Assembly (NCBI GenBank): GCA_039583875.1
Contig: CM077157.1
Location: forward strand, 78,740,346-78,804,345
Reading direction: 5' to 3'
DNA from: Platanthera guangdongensis
Taxonomy: Eukaryota > Streptophyta > Magnoliopsida > Asparagales > Orchidaceae
DNA length: 64,000 bases
Below are positions 55,122-64,000 of this stretch, one piece after another. Each line of letters opens with the position of its first letter. The first letter of the stretch is position 1. Made by a program: the position numbers and the translations under genes. Below the pieces are notes generated by a model. That model searched no databases, was not told the DNA's origin, and saw only the letters and a list, made by a program, of their open reading frames with translations.

Positions 55122-57006
55122 TGAAATAAACAGTGCCTAATCACCTAGAGGGGAGTGAATAGGTGAACTTAATCTTTTTAACTTTAATGGCAGAAACACT
55201 GAATTATAAGATCTGTATTTGCAATTCACTACAGCAATTCAGCACAGATAACACAGCAATCACAGAATTAATCACACACAGAGTACACACGGATTTTTAT
55301 AGTGGTTCCCCAAGGTCTGGGTACATCCACTTTCCCCCTTCGCCTATCTAGTAGTGTACTAGATTCGGCCTAACTCTCCACTTCTCCTCAGATCCTTAGA
55401 TCTTACAACTCAGAACCCCAAACAGGTTCCTACAACTCAGAGTGTCCCCACTCCTACAACTCAGGCACCAAGCCCTACCACTCAGTCTTCAGCAATACCT
55501 ACACTCAGGCACAACAGCCCTACCTCAGCCTTCAACAAGTCCTACACTCAGAGAAATGATTCTCCTACACTTAGGCACACATGCCCTACCTCAGCCTTTA
55601 TATATTTAGGTTTACAACTCAGATCTATACAAGATCCTATAGAAATTAGAAAATACAAAGTATATAACCACAACTCTGATAGAGAGAGATGAGTTGACTG
55701 GCTTCTTGATGAGTTCTTGGAAGAACTTGGCAGAGATCAACCTCCCTTGGCTTTCTTCAAAGATTCTTGAATTAGAACACAGTAGGGTTGAATCTCCTGA
55801 AGATGATCTTTAATAACCTTCTGTCTTGAGATTCAGATCTCAATCTCAATCTAACATAGCAGCCCGATTCAGCAACTGCACTTCTTAGAAGGAGCTCTCT
55901 CTCTCCAACTTCTTAGATCTTCTGTTGAAGATCTTCTCTAGTGTTAATCTTCTGATTGATTACTTCACTTGTTGTTGTTGTGTGTCTCTCTAAGTTTTTT
56001 TTGTTGAAGGAATAAGCCTTTATATAAGCTTTCTTCATGGTGACCGGCTGATCCGGTTTCTAACAACCTTCTGACATCTCTGACAGTAATAGTTGACCGG
56101 TTGAAATGGCAGCTGTCAAGTCATCCAGTCATTTCTTGAAATCTCTGTCACTGTCTGAAAGTGTCGAGACAGATAGTCATTATGTGTCGACACAAATAGA
56201 CTAAGTGTCGACACAAGTACACTAAGTGTCGACACTAGCCTTCATGGTGTCGACACAACTCCTTGTGTTGTTGTAACAGCTTCTTGACACTGCTTCTTCA
56301 TAATGTGTCGACACTGATCCTGTGTGTCTACACAAGCCTTCTTCTTTAATACTTAGTTGAATTCTGCTAAGTGTCGACACAACTCCTTTGTGTCGACACA
56401 TCTTCTTGTATTGAAACTTGCTAAGTGTCGACACATCTTCTTTGTGTCGACACATGCCTTCTGTGTTGAAACTTTGCTGAGTGTCGACACTTCTCCTTAT
56501 GTCGACACATGTAATTGAACTTTGTTGAATTTTGCTGAGTGTCGACACAGCCTCCTAGTGTCGACACATGTACTTGAACTTTGTTGAAGTTTGCTGAGTG
56601 TCGACACAGCATCCTAGAGTCGACACTTTTGTTGTCGACAAAGTTTCTCTGGGTGTCGACACTGCTTCTATGTGTCGACACTGATTATATAGACAATTCT
56701 TCACTGTGTGTTGACACTGCCTGTATGTGTTGACACTTTCCTTCTAGTGTCGACTCTGCCTTCCTGGTGTCGACACAATTACTCCAAGTGTCGACACAGT
56801 TTCTCTAAGTGTCGACAAAAGACTTCTTAAGTGTCGACACTTTTCTTCTGGGTGTCGACACATGGACTTAGAAACTTTTATACTTTCCCTGCAATTACTT
56901 AACCTGCACAAATAAACTCAAAGCACATCAAATATATCTTGATGTATATCATTGAGTAGGGTGAGACTTCTTCAAATCTGGTACATATATTCCAATGTAC
57001 CCAACA
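55122..57006 (-). mobile_element. 5' LTR of Copia A, about 1.9 kb
   Basis: TGTTGGGTACATTGG (57006) to TTTCA (55122). Same plan as the C LTR: GTGTCGACAC array at about 56158-56860, TATA box TTATATAA at about 56018-56028, leader with CCTACAACTCAG repeats at 55400-55600. Confidence 0.9.
56158..56860. repeat. GTGTCGACAC palindrome array (LTR of A)
   Basis: About twenty exact copies plus variants such as GTGTTGACAC, fewer than in C and B, which explains much of this LTR's shorter length. Confidence 0.88.
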
Positions 57007-57243
57007 CCTGTTATGTTTGCAAGCGACCCGGGCATGATGCTTCCCAGTGCTGGTCCAAGGATAAAGTCTGCTATCAGTGTTGACAGAAGGTCCATATCAA
57101 GATCAGGTGTCCTCAGGTCCATCCTATTCTTCAGGCAGTTCCACTTCAGGCTTTATCTCAGCCTCAGCGTGAGGACAAGGGCAAAGGAAAGCTGAACGTG
57201 ATCTCTTCCGAGGAGGCTCAAACTTCGACTCAGGTCATCTCAG
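57007..57243 (+). pseudogene. Gypsy gag C-terminus with two zinc knuckles (element M)
   Basis: CYVCKRPGHDASQC and, interrupted by a TGA in place of the conserved Gly, CYQC...QKVHIKIRC. A Gln/Pro-rich tail (VHPILQAVPLQALSQPQRED) follows, open to the proposed intron donor at 57244. Confidence 0.82.
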
Positions 57244-57335
57244 GTTAGTTGTTTTCCTAGACTGAAATTTTTATTTTCTAGAATGGTTACAGTTTTTGTT
57301 TTGGTGGTTCCTTAGTTGCTTATGTACTCCTATAG
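57244..57335 (+). other. Probable 92-bp spliceosomal intron at the gag/protease boundary (element M)
   Basis: GTTAGTTGTTTTCC at 57244 and CTCCTATAG at 57335 bound a T-rich segment. Unspliced, the gag frame meets TAG at once. Removing 92 bp joins ...STQVIS to [17 protein letters not shown], restoring the frame and the usual VISG...[13 protein letters not shown] arrangement of Tekay-type protease. Confidence 0.68.
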
Positions 57336-58480
57336 GAAAATTTAAGGTGAAGAACCACTGGGCGCGTGTTTTGTTCGACTCTGGCGCTACCCACTCGTTT
57401 GTGGCTAGAACTTTTGTAGAGCGTTATCGGTTGATTCTAGATCAAGTTCGTTATACCTTTCGCGTCAATTTCCCTTCTGGTGAATCTGTGTTATCATATT
57501 TTGGCATTTTGGATTGCCCTGTTTTGTTCGGGGACTTCCTTGCGAAGGCATACTTGAAGATGATTGATCTAGAGGACTTCGATGTTATTCTGGGCATGGA
57601 CTGGTTGTCTAAGTATGATGCGGTTATTCAGTATAAAGGGAAACGCTTCGACTTCATCAAGTACAACCGTCAGCCTAGAAGTGTGTATGCTGATCCATGC
57701 CAGGATTCCCCTGTCATTTCTGTGGTATGTGCTCAGAAGCTAATTCGTTCTGATTGTTTTTCTTATTTACTCTCGATGGTTGGGACTGCTGTTAGTGTAC
57801 CGCGCTTGGATGAGATTCATGTAGTATGTGATTTCTCTGATGTTTTTCCTGATGACCTTCCTGGTCTTCCCCCCATGCAGGATGTTGAGTTTGTGATTTA
57901 TTTGGAACCGGGTATGCGTCCTATTGCTAAGGCGCTGTATCGGATGGCCCCTCATGAGTTGGATGAGTTGCGAGTCCAGTTGGACGAGTTATTGGAAAAA
58001 GGCTTTATCAGGCAGAGTTTGTCGCCTTGGGGTGCTCCTGTTCTATTTTTGAAGAAGACGGATGGGTCGATGAGGCTGTGCATCGATTATAGGGAGCTGA
58101 ACAAATTCACCATTAAGAACAGGTACCCTCTTCCGAGGATCAATGACCTATTTGATCAGTTGCATGGTAGCACGGTGTTTTCCAAGATCGATCTTCGTTC
58201 TGGCTATCATCAGCTCAGGATCCGTGAGGCAGATATTCCATGGACTGCGTTTAGATCGAGGCATGGACACTTCGAGATTCTAGTGATGTCATTTGGTTTG
58301 ACCAACACACCATCAGCTTTCATGGATATGATGAACCGGGTGTTCAAGGACTTTCTAGACAAGTTCGTGGTGGTATTCATCGATGATGTGTTGATCTACT
58401 CTCGCAGTGCTGAGGAGCATCTGCGCTTGGTTCTATCGGAGTTGAGGAACAACAAGTTATTCGCCAAGCTGAGCAAGTGA
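57336..58480 (+). pseudogene. Chromovirus protease and reverse transcriptase (element M)
   Basis: Protease [17 protein letters not shown], then [19 protein letters not shown], and the RT leader [15 protein letters not shown]. Reverse transcriptase: [96 protein letters not shown] (58478-58480) stands where a Cys codon is expected in LSKCEFW; the same frame continues directly. Confidence 0.93.
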
Positions 58481-59725
58481 GAATTTTGGTTGCCTCAGGT
58501 CTCGTTTCTGGGCCACGTGGTGAATAAGGATGGGATCTCGGTCGACCCGGAAAAGATCGCAGCAGTGATGGATTGGAGCAGGTCGGGCATGCCGAAGGAG
58601 ATTAAAAGCTTCCTAGGGTTGGCCGACTACTACAGGAGGTTCGTGGTGGGTTTCCCTACCCTGGCTGCACCTTTGACCAGATTGACTCCGAAGAACACGG
58701 CCTTTGTTTGGAGCGAGAAGTGCGAAGCAGCCTTCCTGGAACTAAAGAACAGACTATGCACTGCTCCCGTTCGGACACTACCTACTGAGGGCTTGGATTA
58801 TGATGTGTACGTGGATGCTTCGCATGTTGTTCTGGGTTGCGTGTTGATGCATGATGGAAAAGTGATTGTGTATGGGTCAAGGCAACTAAAGACTCATGAG
58901 AGAAATTACCCAACGCATGACCTTGAGTTTGCAGCGGTGCTTTATGCGCTAAAGTTGTGGAGGAATCTACTTTATGGTGCTCAGTGCAAGATCTTCACAG
59001 ATCATAAAAGTCTAAAGTACGTGTTCACTCAGAAGGAGTTGACTCTGCGCCAACGGCGGTGGCTAGAGTATGTGGCCGATTATGATGTGGAGATACAATA
59101 TCATCCGGGCAAGGCCAATGTGGTGGCCGACGCCCTGAGCTGGAAGACGGGGAAGATCTTTAATCTCACCACCGATCGTTTAGTGGAAGAGTTCCTCCTG
59201 ATGGATATTTTTGTGGGATGCTGTGACATGCAGAGAAGTTTGGCAGTGACAGAGCCGTCTTGGATTTCACATACCAGGTTGCACCAAAAGGATGATCCGA
59301 ATCTTCTGCACTTATACCTTAGGTCTAAGAGAGGGGAGTTGCCGGATTTTTCTATCGATGATGCGGGTACTTTGAAGTACTGCGGCAAGTTTTGCATCCC
59401 CGCTGTTGGAGACATCAAGGTTATGATATACAGAGTGGCTGATGGATCCAGTGTTGCCTACCATCCAGGATCTACAAAGATGTATCATGAATTGAAGTTG
59501 ATTGCCTGGTGGTATGGGATGAAGGGTGTTATAGCCCGATTTGTTGCTGAGTGACACACTTGCAAGTGTATGAAGGACGATCATGGAAGGCCTGGTCGCA
59601 AGTTGACTCTGTTGGAGATCCCGACTTGGAAGTGGGAGAGTATTTCTATGGACTTCATTACGGGCTTACCGAGATCTCCAAGGGAATTTGGTTCAGTTTG
59701 GGTGATCGTGGACCGATTGACGAAG
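58481..59725 (+). pseudogene. Chromovirus RT end, RNase H and integrase start (element M)
   Basis: [20 protein letters not shown], then the RNase H block ([70 protein letters not shown]). The integrase zinc region ([11 protein letters not shown], then a TGA at 59552-59554 where a Cys of the C-x2-C region is expected) and the first catalytic Asp (ISMDFITGLPRSPREFG, WVIVDRLTK) follow. It ends at 59725 at the LTR of B. Confidence 0.92.
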
Positions 59726-60039
59726 TGAAAGATATGGTACCTAAACACCTAGAGGGGGGGTGAATAGGTGACCTAATTCGTTTTAAACTTTAATGGCAAC
59801 AAACAGTTAATATCACAGATTTCTAACTATTCTATCACAGCAAACACACAGCATACACAGCAACAATCACAGCACAGCACAGCACACAGTGGTTTATAGT
59901 GGTTCCCAAAGATATGGGTACATCCACTTTCCCCCTTCGCCTATCTAGCAGTGTACTAGATTCGGCCAAACTTCTCCACTGTCTCAGAACCCAAATTGGT
60001 TCCTACACCCCAGGCCCAAGGCCCTACAACTCAGCTTTA

Positions 60040-60140
60040 TCCCAAAGCCTACACTCAGCCAACCAAGGCCTACACCCAGCCAACCAAGGCCTACACTCAG
60101 CCCCAAAGGCCTACACTCAGCCAACAAGGCCTACACTCAG
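60040..60140. repeat. Tandem AAGGCCTACACTCAGCCAAC units in the leader of LTR B
   Basis: Five units of about 20 bp. Looser versions occur in C (6700-6790) and A (55400-55600), so the repeat is ancestral and has expanded in B. Confidence 0.85.
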
Positions 60141-60753
60141 AGATCTCAATCTCCTACACTCAGGCTCTCAAGCCCTACCCCCAGCCTTTATAATTATAGG
60201 CTTACAATTCACTCAGATCCAAAGGATCCTACAAGTTAAAAATGTATTACAAATATTAACTCAACAACTCAAAAATAAAAGAGGGGAGTTGAGAGTTTCT
60301 TGATGAGTTCTTGGAAGAACTCAGCTGGATTCAATCTGACTTAGCTTTCTTTAAAGCTTCTTGAGTAGAACTGAATAAGAATGAATCCTCCTGCAGTTGA
60401 TCCTTGACCTCTATCACTTAAGATCCAGAATGAATCTGAATCCTTCTTCTCAGCCTAGTTCCAAAGGCTGATTTCTTGGATGGAGCCCTCTCTCTCCAAC
60501 TTCTTAGATCTTCACTTGGACAGCTAGATCTTCTTGTGTTGATACTCTGTGTACCACTTTAATAACTTGTTCTTCAACAATGTGATCAACAGTTTCTGTA
60601 AACTGTATGTGCCTATTTATAGGCCTTCTTCATGGTAATCGGCTGGTCCAGTCCATAACTGTCTTCTGACATCTCTGACAGGTGCTGTAGACCGGCTGGA
60701 ACGGCAGCTGTCAAGTCATCCAGTCATTTCTTGAAAATCTCTAACTGTCTGAA

Positions 60754-61683
60754 AGTGTCGAGACTTTCTGTCTTTAAGTGTCGACACTTATAGACCAAGT
60801 GTCGACACATGCTGTGTAAGTGTCGACACAAGTCTACAAGGTGTCGACACAACTCCTTGTATGTCTTGACACAGATTCTTCTTCAGGTGTCGACACTGAA
60901 ATTGAGTGTCGACACAAGTACTTGATCTTCTATCTGTAGCTGAATTCTTCTAAGTGTCGACACATCACCTTTGTGTCGACACAACTTATTGTGTTGAATC
61001 TGTCAAGTGTCGACACTACTTCTTGGTGTCGACACATAGTCTTCTATGTTGATACTTGATGAGTGTCGACACAGCTCCTTGTGTCGACACTTGATTCTTC
61101 TGTTGAGACTTCAGCTGAGTGTCGACACATTCCCTTAGTGTCGACACTTGTACTTAGAATATTTTGTTGATAATTCTGTTCTTTGATAAGTGTCGACACA
61201 GCTCCATGTGTCGACACTTTCTTCAAGTGTAGAGTCTTCAGCTGAGTGTCGACACATTGTGCTGGGTGTCGACACTTACTTCATGTGTTGACTCTTCTGG
61301 TTGTGTGTCGACACATTGTGCTGGGTGTCGACACATACTTCAAGTGCTGACTCTTCTGTTGAGTGTCGACACATTGTTCTGAGTGTCGACACATTAACTT
61401 AGTCTCTGCAGACTTTTGCTGAGTGTCGACACAGCTCCAAGTATCGACACTTTCTGGTGTAGACACAGCTTCACTGCATGTCGACACAGTTCCTTGTGTC
61501 GACACAGCTTTACTGTACTTTCCTTCACTGAGTGTCGACACAGCTCCTTGTGTCGACACTTTCTGTCTGGTGTTGACTCTGCATCCCAGGTGTCGACACA
61601 ATGACTCCAAGTGTCGACACTGCTTGTCTGGGTGTCGACACAAGTCTTCTTAAGTGTCGACACTTTCCCTCTAGGTGTCGACA
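60754..61683. repeat. GTGTCGACAC palindrome array (LTR of B)
   Basis: Roughly thirty exact copies with few degenerate ones, spaced 18-40 bp, between the TATA box and the LTR start. Many intervals are CACAGCTCCTTGTGTCG-like, which makes longer imperfect palindromes. Confidence 0.92.
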
Positions 61684-61829
61684 CATGGACTTAGAAACTT
61701 TTTGCTTCAGTCCAGTGATTTCTTAACCTGCACAAGTAAACTCAACATACATCAAATACATTATGATGTATATCATTGAGTTGGGTGAGGCTTCTTCAAA
61801 TCAGGTACATTTGACCAATGTACTCAACA

Positions 61830-61843
61830 ATCTCCCCCTATTT
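61830..61843 (-). other. Polypurine tract of element B
   Basis: AAATAGGGGGAGAT on the minus strand directly precedes the TGTTGAG start of the 3' LTR. Confidence 0.85.
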
Positions 61844-62134
61844 GGAGAAGTCATAACCCTTAGTCAATGATATACACCATTCATAATTAAAAATTACAAA
61901 ATGATGTAAAGCAGGTTATGTTCAGCAGGGTAAACATAAACATGTATTAATTCACACATGTATACACATACATCAACACATAACAAATAAGAAATAGACA
62001 CATTCATAGAACAACCATGAAATATATTGATCATATATTGTTCTAACATTTGTCTTATACATTTTCAGTAGTTTACAAAAAAAAATGTTTTACATTTAAA
62101 AGATAATAAAATAATCTTCAAGTAAATTCTTAAT
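61844..62134. other. AT-rich spacer between envelope-like ORF and polypurine tract (element B)
   Basis: No gene or repeat is visible apart from A-runs near 62080. Confidence 0.6.
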
Positions 62135-64000
62135 CTATTTCTGGTCAGGTTCCTTGATAACTATTCCCTTACCAGCTTGGACTTTAGCTTGGACAGCAGC
62201 ATCAGCAGTTTCAGCATCAGCAGGCTTCTTGCCTTTTAGATATTTCTTTTTGAGCTCTTTAGCTTTGATCTTCTGCCTCTCAAAATAGTGATATGGCTTA
62301 GGAAAGTACTTACTAGGCTCCAGGGCTGTAGGAGGTAGCTTTCCCATCTTTGCCTTCCTTCTGAATTGAACAATGGCCTCTTGTCTTGATTCATGCTTTC
62401 TCCATTCAGCTTCAGAGAACCATTTGTTCCTGTCATGAGTGTTATCCTTGGCAGCTTTCCAGGCAGTTAAAATTATGTTTCTAGAGGTAGGGCTCCACTA
62501 TTCAAAGTCTGGCCTTTGTTCTGCTTGTTCCCTAAACCTCTTTTTGGACAACCTTGTCTCTTCTTCTTTCTGTAGAGCCTCTTGCATGGCTTCAGATATA
62601 GGTTGAACAACCTTTTCAATATGGACATTGTCCTTGCCCTCAGGTGGGCTATACATTGTGCTCACATCTGCTTGAATCATTTCAAAGTCTGGAGGTGGAT
62701 AAATGACCTGAGCTACTTCTGGTTGCTCAACTCCAAAATAGGCAGGGTTTATTCCAGATTCAGCAACCTCATTGTCATCACTCAGAGGAGGATATCCAAG
62801 TGTAGCTCTGATGGAATTTGATATCCACTTATCATGTTCAGAGCTTGCCTTGACTAATACTCTCTCCCCCTTTATGACTTCTTTAGCCATGTGATCTCTG
62901 ACATCATCCTTCTGAAATCTGATTTGACTATCCAAGTATCTGATGCCATCTTTAAAGAAAGGTTTAAGCTTTTGAAATTGTTCAGATATGACCTTCTGGG
63001 AGGCTTGGATTGCAGTCTTAACAGAAGAAATATCTTATTGAAATACTTTATCAAAGTCAGCTTTAATTGTAGCAGAAGATGTAGAAGGTTCAGCAGCCTT
63101 GTTCTTTAACTCAGTGACAATAGCATTATGTGAAGCAGTCAAATTGTCATTCATTCTTATCTGATTTTCCAGTACATACCCTTGCTTCAATGCTATGTCA
63201 TCCACTTGTTCTTTTATCTTTTCTTGGTGGGTGGCCAAGTACACCACTGCATTTCCACATTTGTGGAAGCATTCAGTCATCTCCTTCTTGTTAAGGTTCA
63301 TTTCAAACCTTATAGACTTTATATCTTGGGCCAGATCAAATTGTAATGACTTCTGCCCTTCATCCACATAAGCCTCTATAGCTTTTCTTTGTTCATCTAG
63401 TTTTATCTGCAGTGCAATCATTAAAGCACTATAATCAACAGTTGGAACTTATTGAACTATAGGCTGTGGGGCTATAGATTGTAGAGCTTTTTTATAACTC
63501 TGGCTTCTCCTTTTGAAGACATACAGTTTCTTCTTATTTTCCTTTGCAGCCTCCTCTTCTTTAGATTCTGAGGTGCTAGCTATGTGAACCCTCTCCTTAG
63601 GGCTTTGAGGCTTCTCTTTCTGTACTTCAGGTGCCCTCTCAGTTTCCTGCCTTACAGGCTCTTCCATAATGTGTAGCTACTCCCCCTCAGCAGCAGCATT
63701 ATCTTTTTTAGCAGCATCCTTGTCCATGTCAAAATCTGCTTGATCTAGATTTAGAAATAAATCTTCCATGGAGACATTCTTTGCTCTTCAACTACTGGAT
63801 CAGGAATCTCTTCTTGTACAGCAGATGTGTCTTGTCTAACAGCATCTGGAACTTGACTATTCTGCTGAGTGTGCTGATGATCATCAGACAAATCAGTATC
63901 TTCCATAGAAAAATCTAATGTGTTTAGTTCAGTGAGTACCTCTTGTATGATGATGGTGGCTTGCTTACTGGACAGTGTAGAGGGTTCTTCTACAACTGGA
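62135..64000 (-). pseudogene. Envelope-like extra ORF, C-terminal part (element B)
   Basis: From about 63700 to 62135 one minus-strand frame encodes a hydrophilic protein broken by stops at about 63677, 63446, 63032 and 62495, with a frameshift near 63775. Visible parts are an acidic Gln/Glu/Lys-rich segment (VRQETERAPEVQKEKPQSPK), a helical coiled-coil-like stretch (63421-63035: KLDEQRKAIEAYVDEGQKSL, NLNKKEMTECFHKCG), a Pro-rich middle and a basic end (RQKIKAKELKKKYLKGKKPA). No membrane segment or signal peptide is seen, so a true envelope function is doubtful. It is the counterpart of the N-terminal part in C (1-583). Confidence 0.65.

Larger units (their letters stand above)
53143..57006 (-). 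mobile_element. Copia element A (SIRE/Maximus-like), 5' part
   Basis: Close relative of C: 5' LTR 57006-55122, primer-binding site, gag to the second zinc knuckle, then the gap. Its LTR start abuts zinc-knuckle coding sequence of chromovirus M, so A inserted into M. Confidence 0.9.
57007..59725 (+). mobile_element. Chromovirus (Tekay-like Gypsy) element M, gag end to integrase
   Basis: The fragment between SIRE-like insertions A and B starts in the gag zinc knuckles and ends in the integrase core. Order PR-RT-RH-IN is Gypsy; protease [11 protein letters not shown] and reverse transcriptase FIDDVLIYS fit chromoviruses of the Tekay type. Both outer parts are displaced by A and B. Reading frames are nearly intact. 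Confidence 0.88.
59726..61829 (-). mobile_element. 3' LTR of Copia B, 2.1 kb
   Basis: TGTTGAGTACATTGG (61829) to ATCTTTCA (59726). TATA-type CCTATTTATAGG at about 60612-60623, leader with 20-bp repeats (60040-60140), U3 array 60754-61683. It starts right after the polypurine tract. Confidence 0.9.
59726..64000 (-). mobile_element. Copia element B (SIRE/Maximus-like), envelope-like ORF and 3' LTR
   Basis: The minus strand has the C-terminal part of the extra ORF (from the window edge to 62135), about 290 bp of spacer, a polypurine tract and the 3' LTR 61829-59726, inserted in the integrase of M. Gag-pol would lie beyond the right edge. LTR and orientation match A and C, but it is a separate insertion from A, since it presents its 3' end to M while A presents its 5' LTR. 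Confidence 0.88.

Noticed and set aside
1..64000. Host protein-coding genes
   Set aside because: Every recognisable coding stretch is gag, protease, RT, RNase H, integrase or an element-specific extra ORF.

Overview
The window is plant nuclear DNA made almost wholly of nested, decayed LTR retrotransposons. I recognise no host gene, rRNA, tRNA gene or CRISPR array. Copia elements of SIRE/Maximus character (gag-pol plus an envelope-like ORF), an Athila element, a Tat element with a second RNase H and an antisense ORF, and chromodomain-bearing (Tekay-like) Gypsy elements point to a flowering plant, probably a eudicot, in a gene-poor repeat-rich region. Letters A-N below name elements only within this answer. 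Lineages are assigned from motifs read by eye; no database search was possible.

Layout: 1-8448 is Copia element C (minus strand), with pol, the first part of an envelope-like ORF and a 5' LTR. It is inserted in Copia D (8449-12905, minus), which is itself inserted in a minus-strand Gypsy LTR (N, 12906-15234). 15235-17190 and 22420-23592 are the two halves of chromovirus J (plus), split by an internally deleted Athila element (17191-22419, minus). 23593-24289 is a Gypsy gag fragment (K, minus), followed by an LTR block 24290-26703 and the pol end of chromovirus L (to 27618). 27619-30311 is the 5' end of a D-like Copia (E, minus), inserted in Copia F (30312-33239, plus), whose 3' LTR interrupts the integrase of SIRE-like G (33240-34437, plus). 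34438-37020 is non-coding LTR-like DNA. 37021-41365 is Gypsy H (plus). 41366-43500 is unexplained GC-rich DNA. 43500-52642 is Tat element I (plus) with an 86-bp satellite-like array and an antisense ORF. A 500-N gap follows (52643-53142). 53143-57006 is SIRE-like A (minus), 57007-59725 is chromovirus M (plus), and 59726-64000 is the 3' LTR and envelope-like ORF of SIRE-like B (minus).

Every coding region carries stops, frameshifts or truncations, so no element here looks autonomous. M is the best preserved: its visible gag-pol is open except for three TGA codons, provided a 92-bp GT-AG intron at the gag/protease boundary is removed.

The strongest unexplained pattern is in the LTRs. Almost every family, Copia and Gypsy alike, carries an array of its own short CpG-rich palindrome in U3, upstream of the TATA box where one is visible. 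Four Gypsy-type LTRs have inverted repeats with CACG/CGTG arms in cassettes spaced by about 100 bp. The SIRE-like LTRs use GTGTCGACAC. The D/E Copia family uses TCGTCGA-type repeats, which also occur inside its gag coding region.
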